This document shows positions 7,883-17,653 of a DNA stretch of 64,000 nucleotides, piece by piece (positions within the stretch are counted from its first letter, which is position 1; each line of letters begins with the position of its first letter). The notes beneath the pieces are model-generated. The model was not told the origin of the DNA. It did no database searches and worked only from the letters and a program-made list of their open reading frames with translations. A program made the position numbers and the translations under genes. The DNA is from Alteromonadaceae bacterium. GTDB taxonomy: Bacteria; Pseudomonadota; Gammaproteobacteria; Enterobacterales; Alteromonadaceae. The stretch lies in contig WKFJ01000043.1 in the NCBI GenBank assembly GCA_014872785.1, positions 62,001-126,000 of the forward strand. Direction: 5' to 3'.

Positions 7883-9652
7883 ATGAAATTACTCAATCAA
7901 AAACTGCGTCATCCCAAAATTAGATTCAGCGGCCTTTTACTATGCTCGGCGATTATTGCGGCTTGCAGTCAGCAACCTAGCGCGCAAAAAGAATCGGCTA
8001 CCAACGAAAAAGCAGAGACGAATCAAACAAGTCAAGTGATTGATGTGCAAGTTGCATCCGGCAGACCAGCCGAACAACCGCAACAATTTGCAGAAATGAT
8101 GAGCATTGAAGCTGACATGGTAATGTCTGGAGGCTTGGCTATTTCTGAATTCGCGACGGTTCGTCCTGCGCATTCACAACAAAGGCTGTTGTCCAAGATA
8201 ATGCCTGCGCCTATTCATAATAATGACGAGCAGTATTACTCACCCCAGACCAATGGAGTGCAATTAACGCTGTCACAACCACTGTCTACCTTCTCTATTG
8301 ATGTTGATACGGCAAGTTACGCAAATGTACGACGCATGCTCAATGCGGGGCAATTACCGCCAGCTGATGCGGTAAGAGTTGAGGAGTTTATTAACTACTT
8401 CGATTATCAGTATCAGGGGGAGCAATTCACAGATTCACCATTTCAGGTGCTAACTGACGTGACAACGTCAGCAACGTCCCCAGGTAAACATATTTTAAGA
8501 GTGGCCTTAAATGCCAAGCCAAGTGAGCCGATGACGCGCCCTGATGCCAACTTAGTATTTCTGTTAGATGTGTCGGGATCGATGAACTCCCCAGATAAAC
8601 TGCCGCTGTTAACCAAGTCACTCAAGATGCTGACCAACCAGCTGACAGAAGATGATTCTGTGGCAATAGTCGTTTATGCGGGTGCCTCTGGCGTTGTATT
8701 GGAACCGACCAGTGGTGCCAATAAAATAGCCATTAAACAAGCACTTTCACAATTACAAGCAGGAGGTTCAACCAACGGTGGTGCCGGTATTGAGTTAGCC
8801 TATCAATTGGCGCAAAAACATTTCAAAGAACAAGGATTGAACCGGGTTATTTTAGCAACTGATGGCGACTTTAACGTAGGTAAAGTAGACCATGAACAGC
8901 TGGTCGAATTGGTAAGTGAAAAAAGAAAAACGGGGATTTCTCTCTCTGTTTTAAGTTTTGGTACTGGCAACTTAAACGACCATTTAACAGAGCAGTTAGC
9001 CAATAATGGTAATGGTAACGCGGCCTATATCGACTCAATAAGCGAAGCGCGCAAGGTGTTAGTAGACGAAATGCAAGCGACTTTGCAAACTGTCGCTAAA
9101 GACGTAAAAATTCAAGTGGAGTTTAACCCTAACAATGTTGCCGAGTATCGTTTAATTGGCTATGAAAATAGAGCGCTTAAAAACGAAGACTTTAATAACG
9201 ACAAAGTAGATGCCGGAGAAATTGGCGCTGGGCATACAGTGACGGCATTTTACGAAATTACGCTGACCTCCAGTGACAGTCGCTCAATCGATTCTTTGCG
9301 TTATCAAGACAAGGCGTCTTCTGAACCTAACGCTTTGGCATCGTTAAATGAGGAACTGGCGATGGTGAAGCTGCGCTATAAGCCTGTTGATGGCGATACG
9401 AGCCAACTATTATCTAAGGTGGTTAAAACAAGCGATATTGTTGACTTCTCCAAGGCCAGTGATGACTTTCAATTCGCGTCTGCCGTATCCGGTTTTGCTG
9501 AGATTGTAAGAGGCTCTGATTATTGGCAGCATTCAGATCTTGAATGGGTAATTGCAACAGCCAGTAAAACCAAAGGCAATGATCCTTTTGGATATCGCAA
9601 CGAGTTTGTTAGGTTAGTCAGAGATTATCAAAGTTTGAAGGGAACGGAGTAA
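7883..9652 (+). CDS. VWA-domain lipoprotein, YfbK family
   Basis: A 589-residue lipoprotein. The signal peptide ends in a lipobox (AIIAAC, Cys28), so it is membrane-anchored after export. The region LSTFSIDVDTASYANVRRML is the conserved N-terminal block of YfbK-type proteins, followed by a von Willebrand A domain with an intact MIDAS (LLDVSGSMNS near residue 228) and a C-terminal family domain running to the end (GYRNEFVRLVRDYQSL). The start is supported by GAGGAAAC just upstream. It is the first gene of an operon with an ECF sigma factor (ten-base gap) and a putative anti-sigma gene, which suggests that it is regulated with, or feeds information to, that sigma circuit. Exact function is unknown. 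Confidence 0.9.
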   Translation: MKLLNQKLRHPKIRFSGLLLCSAIIAACSQQPSAQKESATNEKAETNQTSQVIDVQVASGRPAEQPQQFAEMMSIEADMVMSGGLAISEFATVRPAHSQQRLLSKIMPAPIHNNDEQYYSPQTNGVQLTLSQPLSTFSIDVDTASYANVRRMLNAGQLPPADAVRVEEFINYFDYQYQGEQFTDSPFQVLTDVTTSATSPGKHILRVALNAKPSEPMTRPDANLVFLLDVSGSMNSPDKLPLLTKSLKMLTNQLTEDDSVAIVVYAGASGVVLEPTSGANKIAIKQALSQLQAGGSTNGGAGIELAYQLAQKHFKEQGLNRVILATDGDFNVGKVDHEQLVELVSEKRKTGISLSVLSFGTGNLNDHLTEQLANNGNGNAAYIDSISEARKVLVDEMQATLQTVAKDVKIQVEFNPNNVAEYRLIGYENRALKNEDFNNDKVDAGEIGAGHTVTAFYEITLTSSDSRSIDSLRYQDKASSEPNALASLNEELAMVKLRYKPVDGDTSQLLSKVVKTSDIVDFSKASDDFQFASAVSGFAEIVRGSDYWQHSDLEWVIATASKTKGNDPFGYRNEFVRLVRDYQSLKGTE

Positions 9653-9662
9653 ACAACGAGAT

Positions 9663-10256
9663 ATGCAGCTAGATCCGGACCAAATCTTGTTAAAGGAATA
9701 CGTGAACGGCGATCTGGCTGCGTTTACTACCTTGTACAACAAGCATAAATCAGGGAGTTATCGTTACTTTTTGCGTCAAGTCGGTACTCCTGAACTAGCA
9801 GAGGATCTACTACAAGATTTGTGGGGCAAAGTGATTGTTAATGCTGGCGCTTATGCTAACGATGCAAAATTTACCACTTGGCTTTACCGAATTGCGCGAA
9901 ATCTGTTAATTGATAAGCACCGCCATTTAAATGTGGCGGAGCGCTACGTAGATAAAAGTGTGTCTTCGGAAGAATCGCAACATGCAACGCCTCAAGATGA
10001 GTTTAGTGAATCTCCTGAGTGGAATGCCGCCCAAGCAATTCAAAAGTCAGCAATATTAGATTGCTTAGCTAAATTACCCCAGGTTCAAAGGGATGGCTTT
10101 TTGTTAAGAGAAGAGGCTGGATTAGACCAAAATCAAATCGCTGATGTTGTAGGCGCGTCTGTCGAGGCTGTTAAATCAAGAATGCGCTATGCGATTAGTA
10201 ACCTAAGAGAATGCTTATCTCGTTTACTTGAAGGTGACGTAAATGGCCGACAATAA
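9663..10256 (+). CDS. ECF-type RNA polymerase sigma factor
   Basis: Encodes 197 residues. Region 2 is visible as FTTLYNKHKSGSYRYFLRQV, ELAEDLLQDLWGKV and FTTWLYRIARNLLIDKHR; region 4 as CLAKLPQVQRDGFLLREE, LDQNQIADVVGASVEAVKSR and MRYAISNLRECL. Regions 1 and 3 are missing, typical of ECF factors. Its gene overlaps the next by 14 bases, the usual arrangement of a sigma factor with its anti-sigma. The acidic linker between regions 2 and 4 is longer than average. The target promoter cannot be read from this window alone. Confidence 0.93.
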   Translation: MQLDPDQILLKEYVNGDLAAFTTLYNKHKSGSYRYFLRQVGTPELAEDLLQDLWGKVIVNAGAYANDAKFTTWLYRIARNLLIDKHRHLNVAERYVDKSVSSEESQHATPQDEFSESPEWNAAQAIQKSAILDCLAKLPQVQRDGFLLREEAGLDQNQIADVVGASVEAVKSRMRYAISNLRECLSRLLEGDVNGRQ

Positions 10257-11049
10257 ACATCCAACAAAAAAACAAGAACGAGAAGTCGTCGAGCTTTATC
10301 GCTCGGTTTCTGATGAACAGCCATCGGTTAAGGTGGATACCGCTATTATTGCGATGGCAAAGGCACAGTTAGGCCATGCAGGCTCGGAAACAAGGAGTAG
10401 CACTGAAGGTCATAAAGTTGGTGACAACATAAATAGACCTGTATTTTTTCATCGCTATCGTTTCGGACTTGCCAGTGCAGCATCTGTCCTATTTGTGGCA
10501 TTTTTATTCTGGCAACTCCAACCAACAAGCCAACAAATAAGACACTTCAGTGAATCGACTCAGACCACAGTTACGTCACAGCACAGTGACTTGGTACAAA
10601 CTACTGATACTGCCATGGAGGACAAAACCTTTGGCTTGCCCGAACCTGCAGAGTCGTTAGCAGCGTCTGAACCAGAAATGTTGCAATTTAATAAAATGAC
10701 AGTGTCTGCACTGCAACGAAAGCACAAGACTCAATTGTTTGAAGATGCAGCATTATCAGAAAAAAATGTATTGTGCGATGGTTTAACCAATAACCAAGAA
10801 TTGTCTGGCAGTATAAGCCTTGTACAGTTAGAGGAGTATTTAAGTCGCGCTGGTTTGCTAGAACTGCTTGATAAGTGGAGTGATTGGGATAAAAAACACT
10901 TGTTTGTAAAAGCACAACAGCAAATGACCTATGCGATGCTAACGGATTTGAATAGCGAATTTGGTGATGAAGCGAATAAAGTTATCTCCAATGCACAGTT
11001 TGCACGTGGATACGCTAAATTTTTGGAACTTGTGACCGCATGCTATTAA
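10243..11049 (+). CDS. putative membrane anti-sigma factor
   Basis: Encodes 268 residues with a cytoplasmic N-terminal part of about 70 residues, a single transmembrane helix at about 74-92 (FGLASAASVLFVAFLFWQL), and a long periplasmic domain of unknown fold. I see no zinc-binding HxxxCxxC motif, so it is not a ZAS-type anti-sigma. The assignment rests on topology and on the 14-base overlap with the ECF sigma gene. The C-terminal half has no family I recognise. Confidence 0.65.
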   Translation: MADNKHPTKKQEREVVELYRSVSDEQPSVKVDTAIIAMAKAQLGHAGSETRSSTEGHKVGDNINRPVFFHRYRFGLASAASVLFVAFLFWQLQPTSQQIRHFSESTQTTVTSQHSDLVQTTDTAMEDKTFGLPEPAESLAASEPEMLQFNKMTVSALQRKHKTQLFEDAALSEKNVLCDGLTNNQELSGSISLVQLEEYLSRAGLLELLDKWSDWDKKHLFVKAQQQMTYAMLTDLNSEFGDEANKVISNAQFARGYAKFLELVTACY

Positions 11050-11123
11050 CCGAGCGAAGTTTGTTTTTCTGTTTTGCCTACTTTAGTATGGGAAAAAAGC
11101 TAATAAAAACAGGAAAATAGCAA

Positions 11124-11579
11124 GTGTATAAGATCCACGTCGAAAAAGAGTTAAAAATGCCGATTAACAAGGCATTCGAGGCAATTACGGATCATGCAAA
11201 TTACAGCTTGTATGCGGGGATCAAGAAATCCTCCCTACTAAGGTCTGGAAAAGAGAATAAAAATGGAGTTGGTGCTGTCAGGGAAATTGTCGCCGGTGCG
11301 CTTACTCTACAAGTAGAAATTGTCGACTATGAATACCCGCATAAAATGGGTTATCGAATTACCAGTTGCAAGCCCGTTGGTATGCATCATCCGTTTGGCG
11401 AAATCAATCTCGAGAAGTTGGACGACAATCTTACTAAAGTCGTGTGGCAGTCTGAGTTTGGTTTCAAAGTTCCGCTAATAGGCAACACTATTGATCAGTT
11501 TGTTGGCCCCAATTTTTCCAAGGCCTTTGCCAGTTTGTTACGCGGCATGGAAAAACGCTACATCTTTTTCAATAAATAA
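11124..11579 (+). CDS. SRPBCC (START-like) family protein
   Basis: Encodes 151 residues from a GTG start with AGGA nine bases upstream. It has the helix-grip pattern of polyketide-cyclase/SRPBCC proteins: an N-terminal strand IHVEKELKMPINKAFEAITD, a central VREIVAGALTLQVEIVDYEY, and a long C-terminal helix ending SLLRGMEKRYIF. Such proteins bind hydrophobic ligands in a deep cavity; the ligand here is unknown. It sits 74 bases after the anti-sigma gene and may be read through from that operon. Confidence 0.8.
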   Translation: MYKIHVEKELKMPINKAFEAITDHANYSLYAGIKKSSLLRSGKENKNGVGAVREIVAGALTLQVEIVDYEYPHKMGYRITSCKPVGMHHPFGEINLEKLDDNLTKVVWQSEFGFKVPLIGNTIDQFVGPNFSKAFASLLRGMEKRYIFFNK

Positions 11580-11663
11580 ACGTCTGTAAGGGAGTGGCGA
11601 TAACGTCACGACCTACTATCTTGTCATTATTTACTAATAAATCGGCCACCTCTGGGGAATACC

Positions 11664-12752
11664 ATGTCACACTCTACAACCTACAAACAAATGACGGTAA
11701 ACAAAGCCAATTTTTCGCAGGTGAGTTGGGAGGAGTCCGATTCAATTGCGTTAGGTGAAGGTGAGGCGAGTTTTACTTTAGAACGGTTTGCCCTCACGGC
11801 GAACAATGTTACTTATGCGGTTCTTGGTAATATGATCCGCTATTGGCAGTTTTTCCCGGCGCAAACAGAGTCACAAGGTATTATCCCGGTTTGGGGGGTA
11901 GCGAAGTGTACGGAAAGTCATTCCGACCAAGTCAAAGAAGGTGAGCGCTTCTTTGGTTTTTGGCCAATGGCAACCAAACTAATTATGCGACCTAAACGCG
12001 TTACTAACGACGCACTGGTCGATACAGCAGAACATCGAAAAGACCTGCCGCCTAATTACAATTATTACGAAGTGCTGACTGAGAATAATCCAGACGTTGA
12101 GAATTTAATGTCGGTTTATAAACCCTTGTATGCGACAGCTTATCTTTTAGCGCATCAAATCATTGCGAACGACTGTTACCAAGCGGAACAAGTTATTTTT
12201 ACCAGCGCGTCGAGCAAAACTGCGCTGTTATGCGCACAAATTTTAAAGGCGCATTTAGGTGAAAATAGCCAGGTGTCAGTGATTGGTGCAACATCAAACA
12301 GAAATACCCAGTTTGTTGAAGGAACAGGCTTTTATCACAATGTCGTCGCATACGATGATTTAAGCAGCATTAATTCAAACGCAAAAACAGCATTAATCGA
12401 TTTTTCTGGTAATAAGGACACCCTTATTCGCGTGCATCAACACCATCAAGAGAATGTGGTTTTCTCCACTCTTGTGGGAATAACTGATTGGCAAAGCAAT
12501 GGAAGGTTGCCCGATTTACCGGGCGCGACGCCTGAGATGTTCTTTGCACCTGCCGTATATCAAGCAGTTGCCAAACAAATAGGTTTAGATACGTTACAAG
12601 CTAATATAGGGAAAGGGTTGATCAATCTAGTGAAAACCGGGTTGCCGATTCAAATGGAAGTGTTGTCCGTCGCTGACAATTTGGAAACTCGATATTTAGA
12701 TTTTGTTGCAGGTAATGCTGATGCCACTAAAGCTACTGTTCTGTATTGGTAG
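11664..12752 (+). CDS. DUF2855 family protein
   Basis: Encodes 362 residues. The protein has the DUF2855 layout: an N-terminal part with YAVLGNMIRYWQFFPA and GERFFGFWPMATKLIM, then PLYATAYLLAHQII, then a Rossmann-like half with VIFTSASSKTALLCAQ. The family looks like a distant relative of zinc-free medium-chain dehydrogenase/reductases, but the reaction is not established. The gene has no coupled neighbour; repeats and hairpins follow it. Confidence 0.85.
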   Translation: MSHSTTYKQMTVNKANFSQVSWEESDSIALGEGEASFTLERFALTANNVTYAVLGNMIRYWQFFPAQTESQGIIPVWGVAKCTESHSDQVKEGERFFGFWPMATKLIMRPKRVTNDALVDTAEHRKDLPPNYNYYEVLTENNPDVENLMSVYKPLYATAYLLAHQIIANDCYQAEQVIFTSASSKTALLCAQILKAHLGENSQVSVIGATSNRNTQFVEGTGFYHNVVAYDDLSSINSNAKTALIDFSGNKDTLIRVHQHHQENVVFSTLVGITDWQSNGRLPDLPGATPEMFFAPAVYQAVAKQIGLDTLQANIGKGLINLVKTGLPIQMEVLSVADNLETRYLDFVAGNADATKATVLYW

Positions 12753-12760
12753 CGTTAATA

Positions 12761-12784
12761 TTACCCAATTACCCAATTACCCAA
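12761..12784. repeat. three tandem copies of an 8-bp unit
   Basis: The unit TTACCCAA occurs three times head to tail directly after the DUF2855 gene. Short tandem arrays of this kind can vary in copy number by slippage. Confidence 0.85.
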
Positions 12785-12807
12785 TTGTCCAAAGGCGGAC
12801 ATTTGGG
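12779..12807. terminator. hairpin after DUF2855 gene
   Basis: CCCAATTGTCC and GGACATTTGGG pair in 10 of 11 positions around a short loop, overlapping the last copy of the tandem repeat. There is no T-run, so termination is possible but not certain. Confidence 0.4.
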
Positions 12808-12893
12808 CGTTATACTTTGGTCTTAGAAGACACTTGTAAACAAAATGTTAAATTGATTAATCAGTGATGTTAGTTTAAAACTAGTAACAATGT

Positions 12894-12914
12894 GAAGCGT
12901 TAGGCTTCTTTTTG
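12894..12914 (+). terminator. terminator-like hairpin in the leader of the poly-HAMP chemoreceptor
   Basis: GAAGC-GTTAG-GCTTC followed by TTTTT lies about 30 bases before the start codon of the chemoreceptor gene. It is either a late terminator for upstream transcription or an attenuator in the receptor's own leader; the promoter position is not known. Confidence 0.5.
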
Positions 12915-12945
12915 GTCATAAGAATGTAGTTTTTCAGGTGAAAGC

Positions 12946-15900
12946 ATGAATTTAGAAAGTTTAAAGGGCGTAGAGCTTTCACTATTTCAAGACAAACAAA
13001 AAACAAGAGAATTTCTAAATCAGCAGCCGATTAAATCTAAGTTAGATCTGTTATTAACCGGCCCCCAAATCATCACTTTACTCTTACTCGCGGTTCTGGT
13101 TATTGCCAGTGCGTGGACTTTTTATGAACAATTTAGAATTTATCAAATTGTTCAACGCTCACAAGTGCTAGCAGACGTTGCGCACAATTTTGCAGTTGAA
13201 AGGGGATTAACCGCAGGATTTGTCGGTAGCAAAGGGCAAAAAAGTAAAGACCGGCTTGCACAACAAAGGCAAAATAACGATCAAATAGTCGACACGTTCC
13301 TGCGCAATGAATCGAGTCTACGTTCCTTAATGCCAACAGAATACGCTGTATCTTTACTACAGCAGCTAAGTGAGAGTTTGCAGGCAAGAAGTAAAGTAAG
13401 AACCAAAGTAGACGCACTCGCGCCGGATTCTAATTTCTTTGGCTATTACTCAACGGTCAATGCCAATGCATTGGATTTAGTCGATGTATTGAGTGTGTAT
13501 TTTCAAGAAGAGTCACTGCAGTCTTCTTTCCAAGCATTTAATCAATTGATGTGGGAAAAGGAACGAGCAGGTCAAGCACGCGGTGGGCTCAATGGTGTTT
13601 TTGCTTCGGGTGATTACTCGGCGGCAAGAGGCATAGCGATTGAGAATTTCATCAAACAGCAAGCAATGGCAAACGCCACCTTTCAAATGTATGCAAGTGT
13701 TGAACAAAAAGGAGCATACATTGAATCAGTGGAGCCTACACAAGCTCAGGTTAATGTATTCAGAGAGATGTTTCTTAGCAACTTAGCGCTAAGAAACAGT
13801 TTAAACGAGTTTAGCGCACTGATTCTTCAAGGTCAGCGTAGCGTTGAAAAAAGCGCTGCTTTCAGTAGTTTTATGAGCAATCTGCCAGACGATTTTAAAG
13901 CGCAAGTAAGTCAAACGGTCACGCAGTATCAATCGGGGCAACTTGGTGGCATCGAGTTTATGACTCAGATGCGTCAATTCTCTCAGTTACCTGCGGTGAA
14001 TGCTGGGGATTGGTTTGCCGCAGCAACAAAACGAATTGGTGCAATTAACGGCGTTAAAAACCAAATAGCCGATGAAATGGTTAGCTCATCAATTACAGGT
14101 ATTATTTTTGCGCTATTGCAACTCGTTGTACTTTTGGTGATTGGGTTCTTTGCCATCAGAATCGGAAGCAGCATAGGTGCGTTCATATCAAGCACCATTA
14201 ACCAAAGTCTTCGCCAGATAGAATCATACGTCGATCAATTGGGGGCGAGTTTTGATTTCTCAACGCGCGCGGATATCGACGGAAGCGATGAAATTGCCCG
14301 CACTGCTACCAAGATCTCTTCACTGTTTAAAAAAATGGGAGACGCTGTAGAAGATGTAGCTAAGTTGGGTGAAAACCTATCTCGCAGTGAATTGGACAAA
14401 GCTAAGCTAAGCGGCAATTATCAGGGTGACCTCAATAAGCTAGCACAATCACTGACTACATCAGTGTCACAGTTAAAGTTAGCAATTGCCGAAATCAATG
14501 CGTCTATGCAGGCAGCCAGTGAAGGAGACTTCAGTAAGCCGGTTAATACTCAATTGAGTGGCGACCTAGAGTTGTTGCGTCAGCGTATCAACGCAATGTT
14601 GCGCGATTCCAATGTTGCCATTACTGATGTTAACGGCATGATTGCGAACCTCTCACAAGGTAAGCTTGAGACGATTTCTGAAGACAAGTATCACGGCGAG
14701 TTTAAGTCGCTAGTTAGCGTGACGAATAAAACCATCGATAATCTGTATGAAGTTATCGAAAGTGATATTCAAAAGCTTGTAACCGCAGCCGGGCAAGGCG
14801 AGCTTGACGAACGCATACCGCTAGACGGAAAAAATGGCTGTTTCTTAAGCCTATCTTCATCAATTAATTCCCTAATTGCGACAAATCAACAAGTGCTCTC
14901 TGAATTGGGGAATACCTTGAGCTCACTTTCAAAAGGTGATCTCACTGTGCAAATGCAAGGTGATTATCAAGGTAGTTATGAGCAATTGCAGTCTGATGCA
15001 AACAAGACCATTGAAACACTAAACCTTATTATCGAAAAAGATATCGATAGGGTGGTTTCTGCAGCAGGGGCTGGTGAATTGAATAAACGCATAAGCACCA
15101 AGGACAAAGAAGGCGTTTTCTTAGACTTAGCCAAGAAAATTAATGGTTTGTTGGATGTTAATGAATCCTTCGTTGGCAACTTAGATAGAGTGCTGTCGTC
15201 GCTCGCGGAAGGTAACCTAAACGAAGAGATCCAAGTCGATTACCAAGGACTATTTGGCGACATTGTTGACAGTGCTAATCGCACCATCAGTGTATTGCGA
15301 GAAGTCGTTGAGGTACAAATTCAAAGTGTTATTGATGCGGTGTCTAGAGGCGATTTAGAGCAAACGTTAGATACAGAATCAGTGCAGGGATGCTTCAAGG
15401 CATTAAGTGCCGGTATTAATCGCATTATCTCGCAGAACAAAACCATCATCGATGACCTAGACGGTTTATTGAAAGCATTGGCTCGAGGTGATTTGTCCAC
15501 TCGATTGACCAAAGAGTACGAAGGTGTGTTTGAGTCGCTCAAGTTAAATAGCAACGACTCAATGGTGAAAATATCCGAAATACTTAAAGAAGTGTCAGAT
15601 GTTGCAGCGCAAGTGAATACAGGGTCGGATGAAATCGCCGCGGCTAACCAGACTCTTAATACAACCGCGGCAAATCAGGCGTCTTCATTAGAACAAACGA
15701 CTGCGAGTATTAAAGAAATAACGGAAGCATTTGTCGAAAACACAGATCGAATGGTAGAGACAGATGCACTGGTTAAGAAAGTGAATCACTCTGCCAAGGA
15801 AAGTGAGGGGATTGCCAGTGGGGCACTTGAAAGCATAAAAGAAATCGCCGAATCCAGTGCCCGCATAAATCAAATTATATCCGTGATTGACGAGATTTCA

Positions 15901-16338
15901 TTCCAGACTAACTTGCTAGCGCTCAACGCCGCGGTAGAGGCAGCTAGAGCTGGTGAACACGGTCGTGGCTTTGCGGTAGTGGCAAGTGAAGTAAGAAGCC
16001 TCGCCCAGCGCAGTGCGTCCTCAGCTCATGAAATTAAAAAGCTTATTGAAGAAAGTAACGAGGTTGTGACCAAAGGCAGTGAACAGGTCACACAAGCGGC
16101 AGACTCTAGTAAAGACATTAGAGCATTGATGTCAGAAGTGAGCGAGCAGGTTGCAGAGGTTATGCAACAGCTACAGTCGCAAAAAGACAGTATCAATGAA
16201 ATGTCTGAAGCGCTACGCGTAGTAGATGAGGGCGTGCATCAAAATTCGAGTGTAGTAGAAGAAGTATCAGCATCTAGCTTAGGACTAGCACGAGAAGCGG
16301 ATAATCTGCAAAAAACCTTGGCCGAACTCAAGTTTTAA
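12946..16338 (+). CDS. giant methyl-accepting chemotaxis protein: NIT sensor, poly-HAMP, MCP domain
   Basis: A 1130-residue chemoreceptor, about twice the usual length. TM1 is at about 41-60 and TM2 at about 384-404. Between them lies an all-helical NIT-type sensor, recognised by [12 protein letters not shown] and [13 protein letters not shown], a domain linked to nitrate/nitrite sensing in known members. Residues about 405-890 contain a chain of HAMP-like units: the marker pattern x-G-D/E/N/K-L/F recurs ([64 protein letters not shown]). The signalling domain has the conserved hairpin tip from residue 986 ([19 protein letters not shown]) and methylation-type sites SLEQTTAS and VVEEVSASS. No CheR-binding pentapeptide is present at the C terminus. 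Confidence 0.93.
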   Translation: MNLESLKGVELSLFQDKQKTREFLNQQPIKSKLDLLLTGPQIITLLLLAVLVIASAWTFYEQFRIYQIVQRSQVLADVAHNFAVERGLTAGFVGSKGQKSKDRLAQQRQNNDQIVDTFLRNESSLRSLMPTEYAVSLLQQLSESLQARSKVRTKVDALAPDSNFFGYYSTVNANALDLVDVLSVYFQEESLQSSFQAFNQLMWEKERAGQARGGLNGVFASGDYSAARGIAIENFIKQQAMANATFQMYASVEQKGAYIESVEPTQAQVNVFREMFLSNLALRNSLNEFSALILQGQRSVEKSAAFSSFMSNLPDDFKAQVSQTVTQYQSGQLGGIEFMTQMRQFSQLPAVNAGDWFAAATKRIGAINGVKNQIADEMVSSSITGIIFALLQLVVLLVIGFFAIRIGSSIGAFISSTINQSLRQIESYVDQLGASFDFSTRADIDGSDEIARTATKISSLFKKMGDAVEDVAKLGENLSRSELDKAKLSGNYQGDLNKLAQSLTTSVSQLKLAIAEINASMQAASEGDFSKPVNTQLSGDLELLRQRINAMLRDSNVAITDVNGMIANLSQGKLETISEDKYHGEFKSLVSVTNKTIDNLYEVIESDIQKLVTAAGQGELDERIPLDGKNGCFLSLSSSINSLIATNQQVLSELGNTLSSLSKGDLTVQMQGDYQGSYEQLQSDANKTIETLNLIIEKDIDRVVSAAGAGELNKRISTKDKEGVFLDLAKKINGLLDVNESFVGNLDRVLSSLAEGNLNEEIQVDYQGLFGDIVDSANRTISVLREVVEVQIQSVIDAVSRGDLEQTLDTESVQGCFKALSAGINRIISQNKTIIDDLDGLLKALARGDLSTRLTKEYEGVFESLKLNSNDSMVKISEILKEVSDVAAQVNTGSDEIAAANQTLNTTAANQASSLEQTTASIKEITEAFVENTDRMVETDALVKKVNHSAKESEGIASGALESIKEIAESSARINQIISVIDEISFQTNLLALNAAVEAARAGEHGRGFAVVASEVRSLAQRSASSAHEIKKLIEESNEVVTKGSEQVTQAADSSKDIRALMSEVSEQVAEVMQQLQSQKDSINEMSEALRVVDEGVHQNSSVVEEVSASSLGLAREADNLQKTLAELKF

Positions 16339-16359
16339 ATCTCGTATTTCATGGTACTT

Positions 16360-16379
16360 AAGGCCTTAAATAAGGCCTT
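16360..16379. terminator. bidirectional terminator between chemoreceptor and NUDIX gene
   Basis: AAGGCC-TTAAATAA-GGCCTT followed by TATTTTTT on the plus strand. The convergent NUDIX gene's stop codon lies inside the loop, so the element can serve both genes. Confidence 0.75.
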
Positions 16380-16905
16380 TATTTTTTGCTAGGAAAAATG
16401 CTGAGACGGTAGTCGCATCGACAATCTCTCCTGACAAGATCATCTTTTCAACATCTTCAATGTCGAATGCTTGGTAAATTAAGTCCTCTTCTTCTATATC
16501 AAGCTTACGGTCTAGCTGTGTTAGCTGCTTGGCAATAAAGATGGTGTAATGTTGCTCACAAAATCCAGGCGCAAGTGCTAGAAAACCAAGTTCTTGCATT
16601 GAAGCCGCTTGGTAACCCGTTTCTTCCCTTAGCTCATTAGTTGCCAATTCGGTGGGGGAAATATCTGGACGACTCTCACATGCCCCTTGTGGAAATTCCC
16701 AGCAGCGCTTTTTAAGTGGATAGCGAAACTGATTCACTAAAATTAATTCGCTTTCTAATACAGGCACGATAACAGCAAAGTCAGGTTTCTCCACGACCGA
16801 ATAAATCCCGGTATTACCGCTTCGGCGCTGAATCTTGTCTTCTCTTAGGGTTAACCATTTGTTCTGATAGACGATTTGGCTATCGAGGGTTTCAATGTCT
16901 GCCAT
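16366..16905 (-). CDS. NUDIX hydrolase, ADP-ribose pyrophosphatase-like
   Basis: Encodes about 179 residues from the ATG at 16905; an upstream in-frame TTG (16920) lacks a ribosome site. The Nudix box is seen as GACESRPDISPTELA followed by TNELREETGY, with the catalytic EExxE-type glutamates in LREETG and a short insertion before it. Upstream strands (VEKPDFAVIVPV, ELILVNQFRYPL) match ADP-ribose pyrophosphatase-type enzymes, which cleave nucleoside diphosphate sugars. It lies just downstream of the RraA-like gene (gap of 30 bases), so the two may be cotranscribed. Confidence 0.88.
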   Translation of the reverse strand: MADIETLDSQIVYQNKWLTLREDKIQRRSGNTGIYSVVEKPDFAVIVPVLESELILVNQFRYPLKKRCWEFPQGACESRPDISPTELATNELREETGYQAASMQELGFLALAPGFCEQHYTIFIAKQLTQLDRKLDIEEEDLIYQAFDIEDVEKMILSGEIVDATTVSAFFLAKNKGLI

Positions 16906-16935
16906 TACCGATAATCCCAAAGTTTGTTGTTTTGT

Positions 16936-17553
16936 TTAGCATTTGTTCAGCTGTTCAAGCGTCTCATATACTTTCTTATGGTGTTTATCTCGCCACTGTT
17001 CTAGTGTCATCGCAGCATCGCTGGCGGTTCTCTTAGCTGCTATGTCATATGCACTTGCTTGTTCCGCTTTAGGGACAACGGCAATGCCTTCTTCATCAGC
17101 AATGATGACATCATCCGGATTCACCAATACGCCGCCTACCATGGTAGGCTGATTGAGGGGCAAACTGATTTTTTTTGCTCCGGGTTTTGGAATGACGCCT
17201 CGAGCAAAAACCGGAAACTGAATCTCTCGTACCTCTGCCAAATCTCTTATTAAGCCGTCTATAACCATGCCTTTTATGCCACGTTGCTGCGCTATTGCAC
17301 ATACATTGCCACCGGATAAAGCAAAGTTGCTGTCACCTTTTACGACTAAAATGTCACCTGGTTTTGCTTCATAAATAGCCACATGTAACATAAGGTGATC
17401 AGCCTCTCCACACTCAACGGTGAATGCGGGGCCAGCTATTCTCGGTATCCCTTGCCACAAAGGGCGAATGAGGTAGTCCATGAACTGACTGCGGGGCAGT
17501 GCATCTGCATATTCACAGGGGGAGATTTGAGCGAATTCATCGAATGTAGGCAT
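16936..17553 (-). CDS. RraA-like / HMG aldolase family protein
   Basis: Encodes 205 residues. It has the family core GDILVVKGDSNFALSGGNV and GIKGMVIDGLIRDLAEV (the Arg-Asp pair that binds metal and substrate), then MVGGVLVNPDDVIIADEEG. Members are class II aldolases acting on 4-hydroxy-4-methyl-2-oxoglutarate/oxaloacetate, or are RraA proteins that inhibit RNase E. At 205 residues, with a helical C-terminal extension, it is longer than E. coli RraA (161), which favours the aldolase-like group. Substrate is unknown. Confidence 0.85.
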   Translation of the reverse strand: MPTFDEFAQISPCEYADALPRSQFMDYLIRPLWQGIPRIAGPAFTVECGEADHLMLHVAIYEAKPGDILVVKGDSNFALSGGNVCAIAQQRGIKGMVIDGLIRDLAEVREIQFPVFARGVIPKPGAKKISLPLNQPTMVGGVLVNPDDVIIADEEGIAVVPKAEQASAYDIAAKRTASDAAMTLEQWRDKHHKKVYETLEQLNKC

Positions 17554-17653
17554 AAAATTACTTGTGTTAGTGAATTTGTTTTAGTTATATCTTTGCCGTG
17601 CACAACATGCAAATAGCTTCAATGAATATTGGCTATGACAATGGAGCTAGTTG

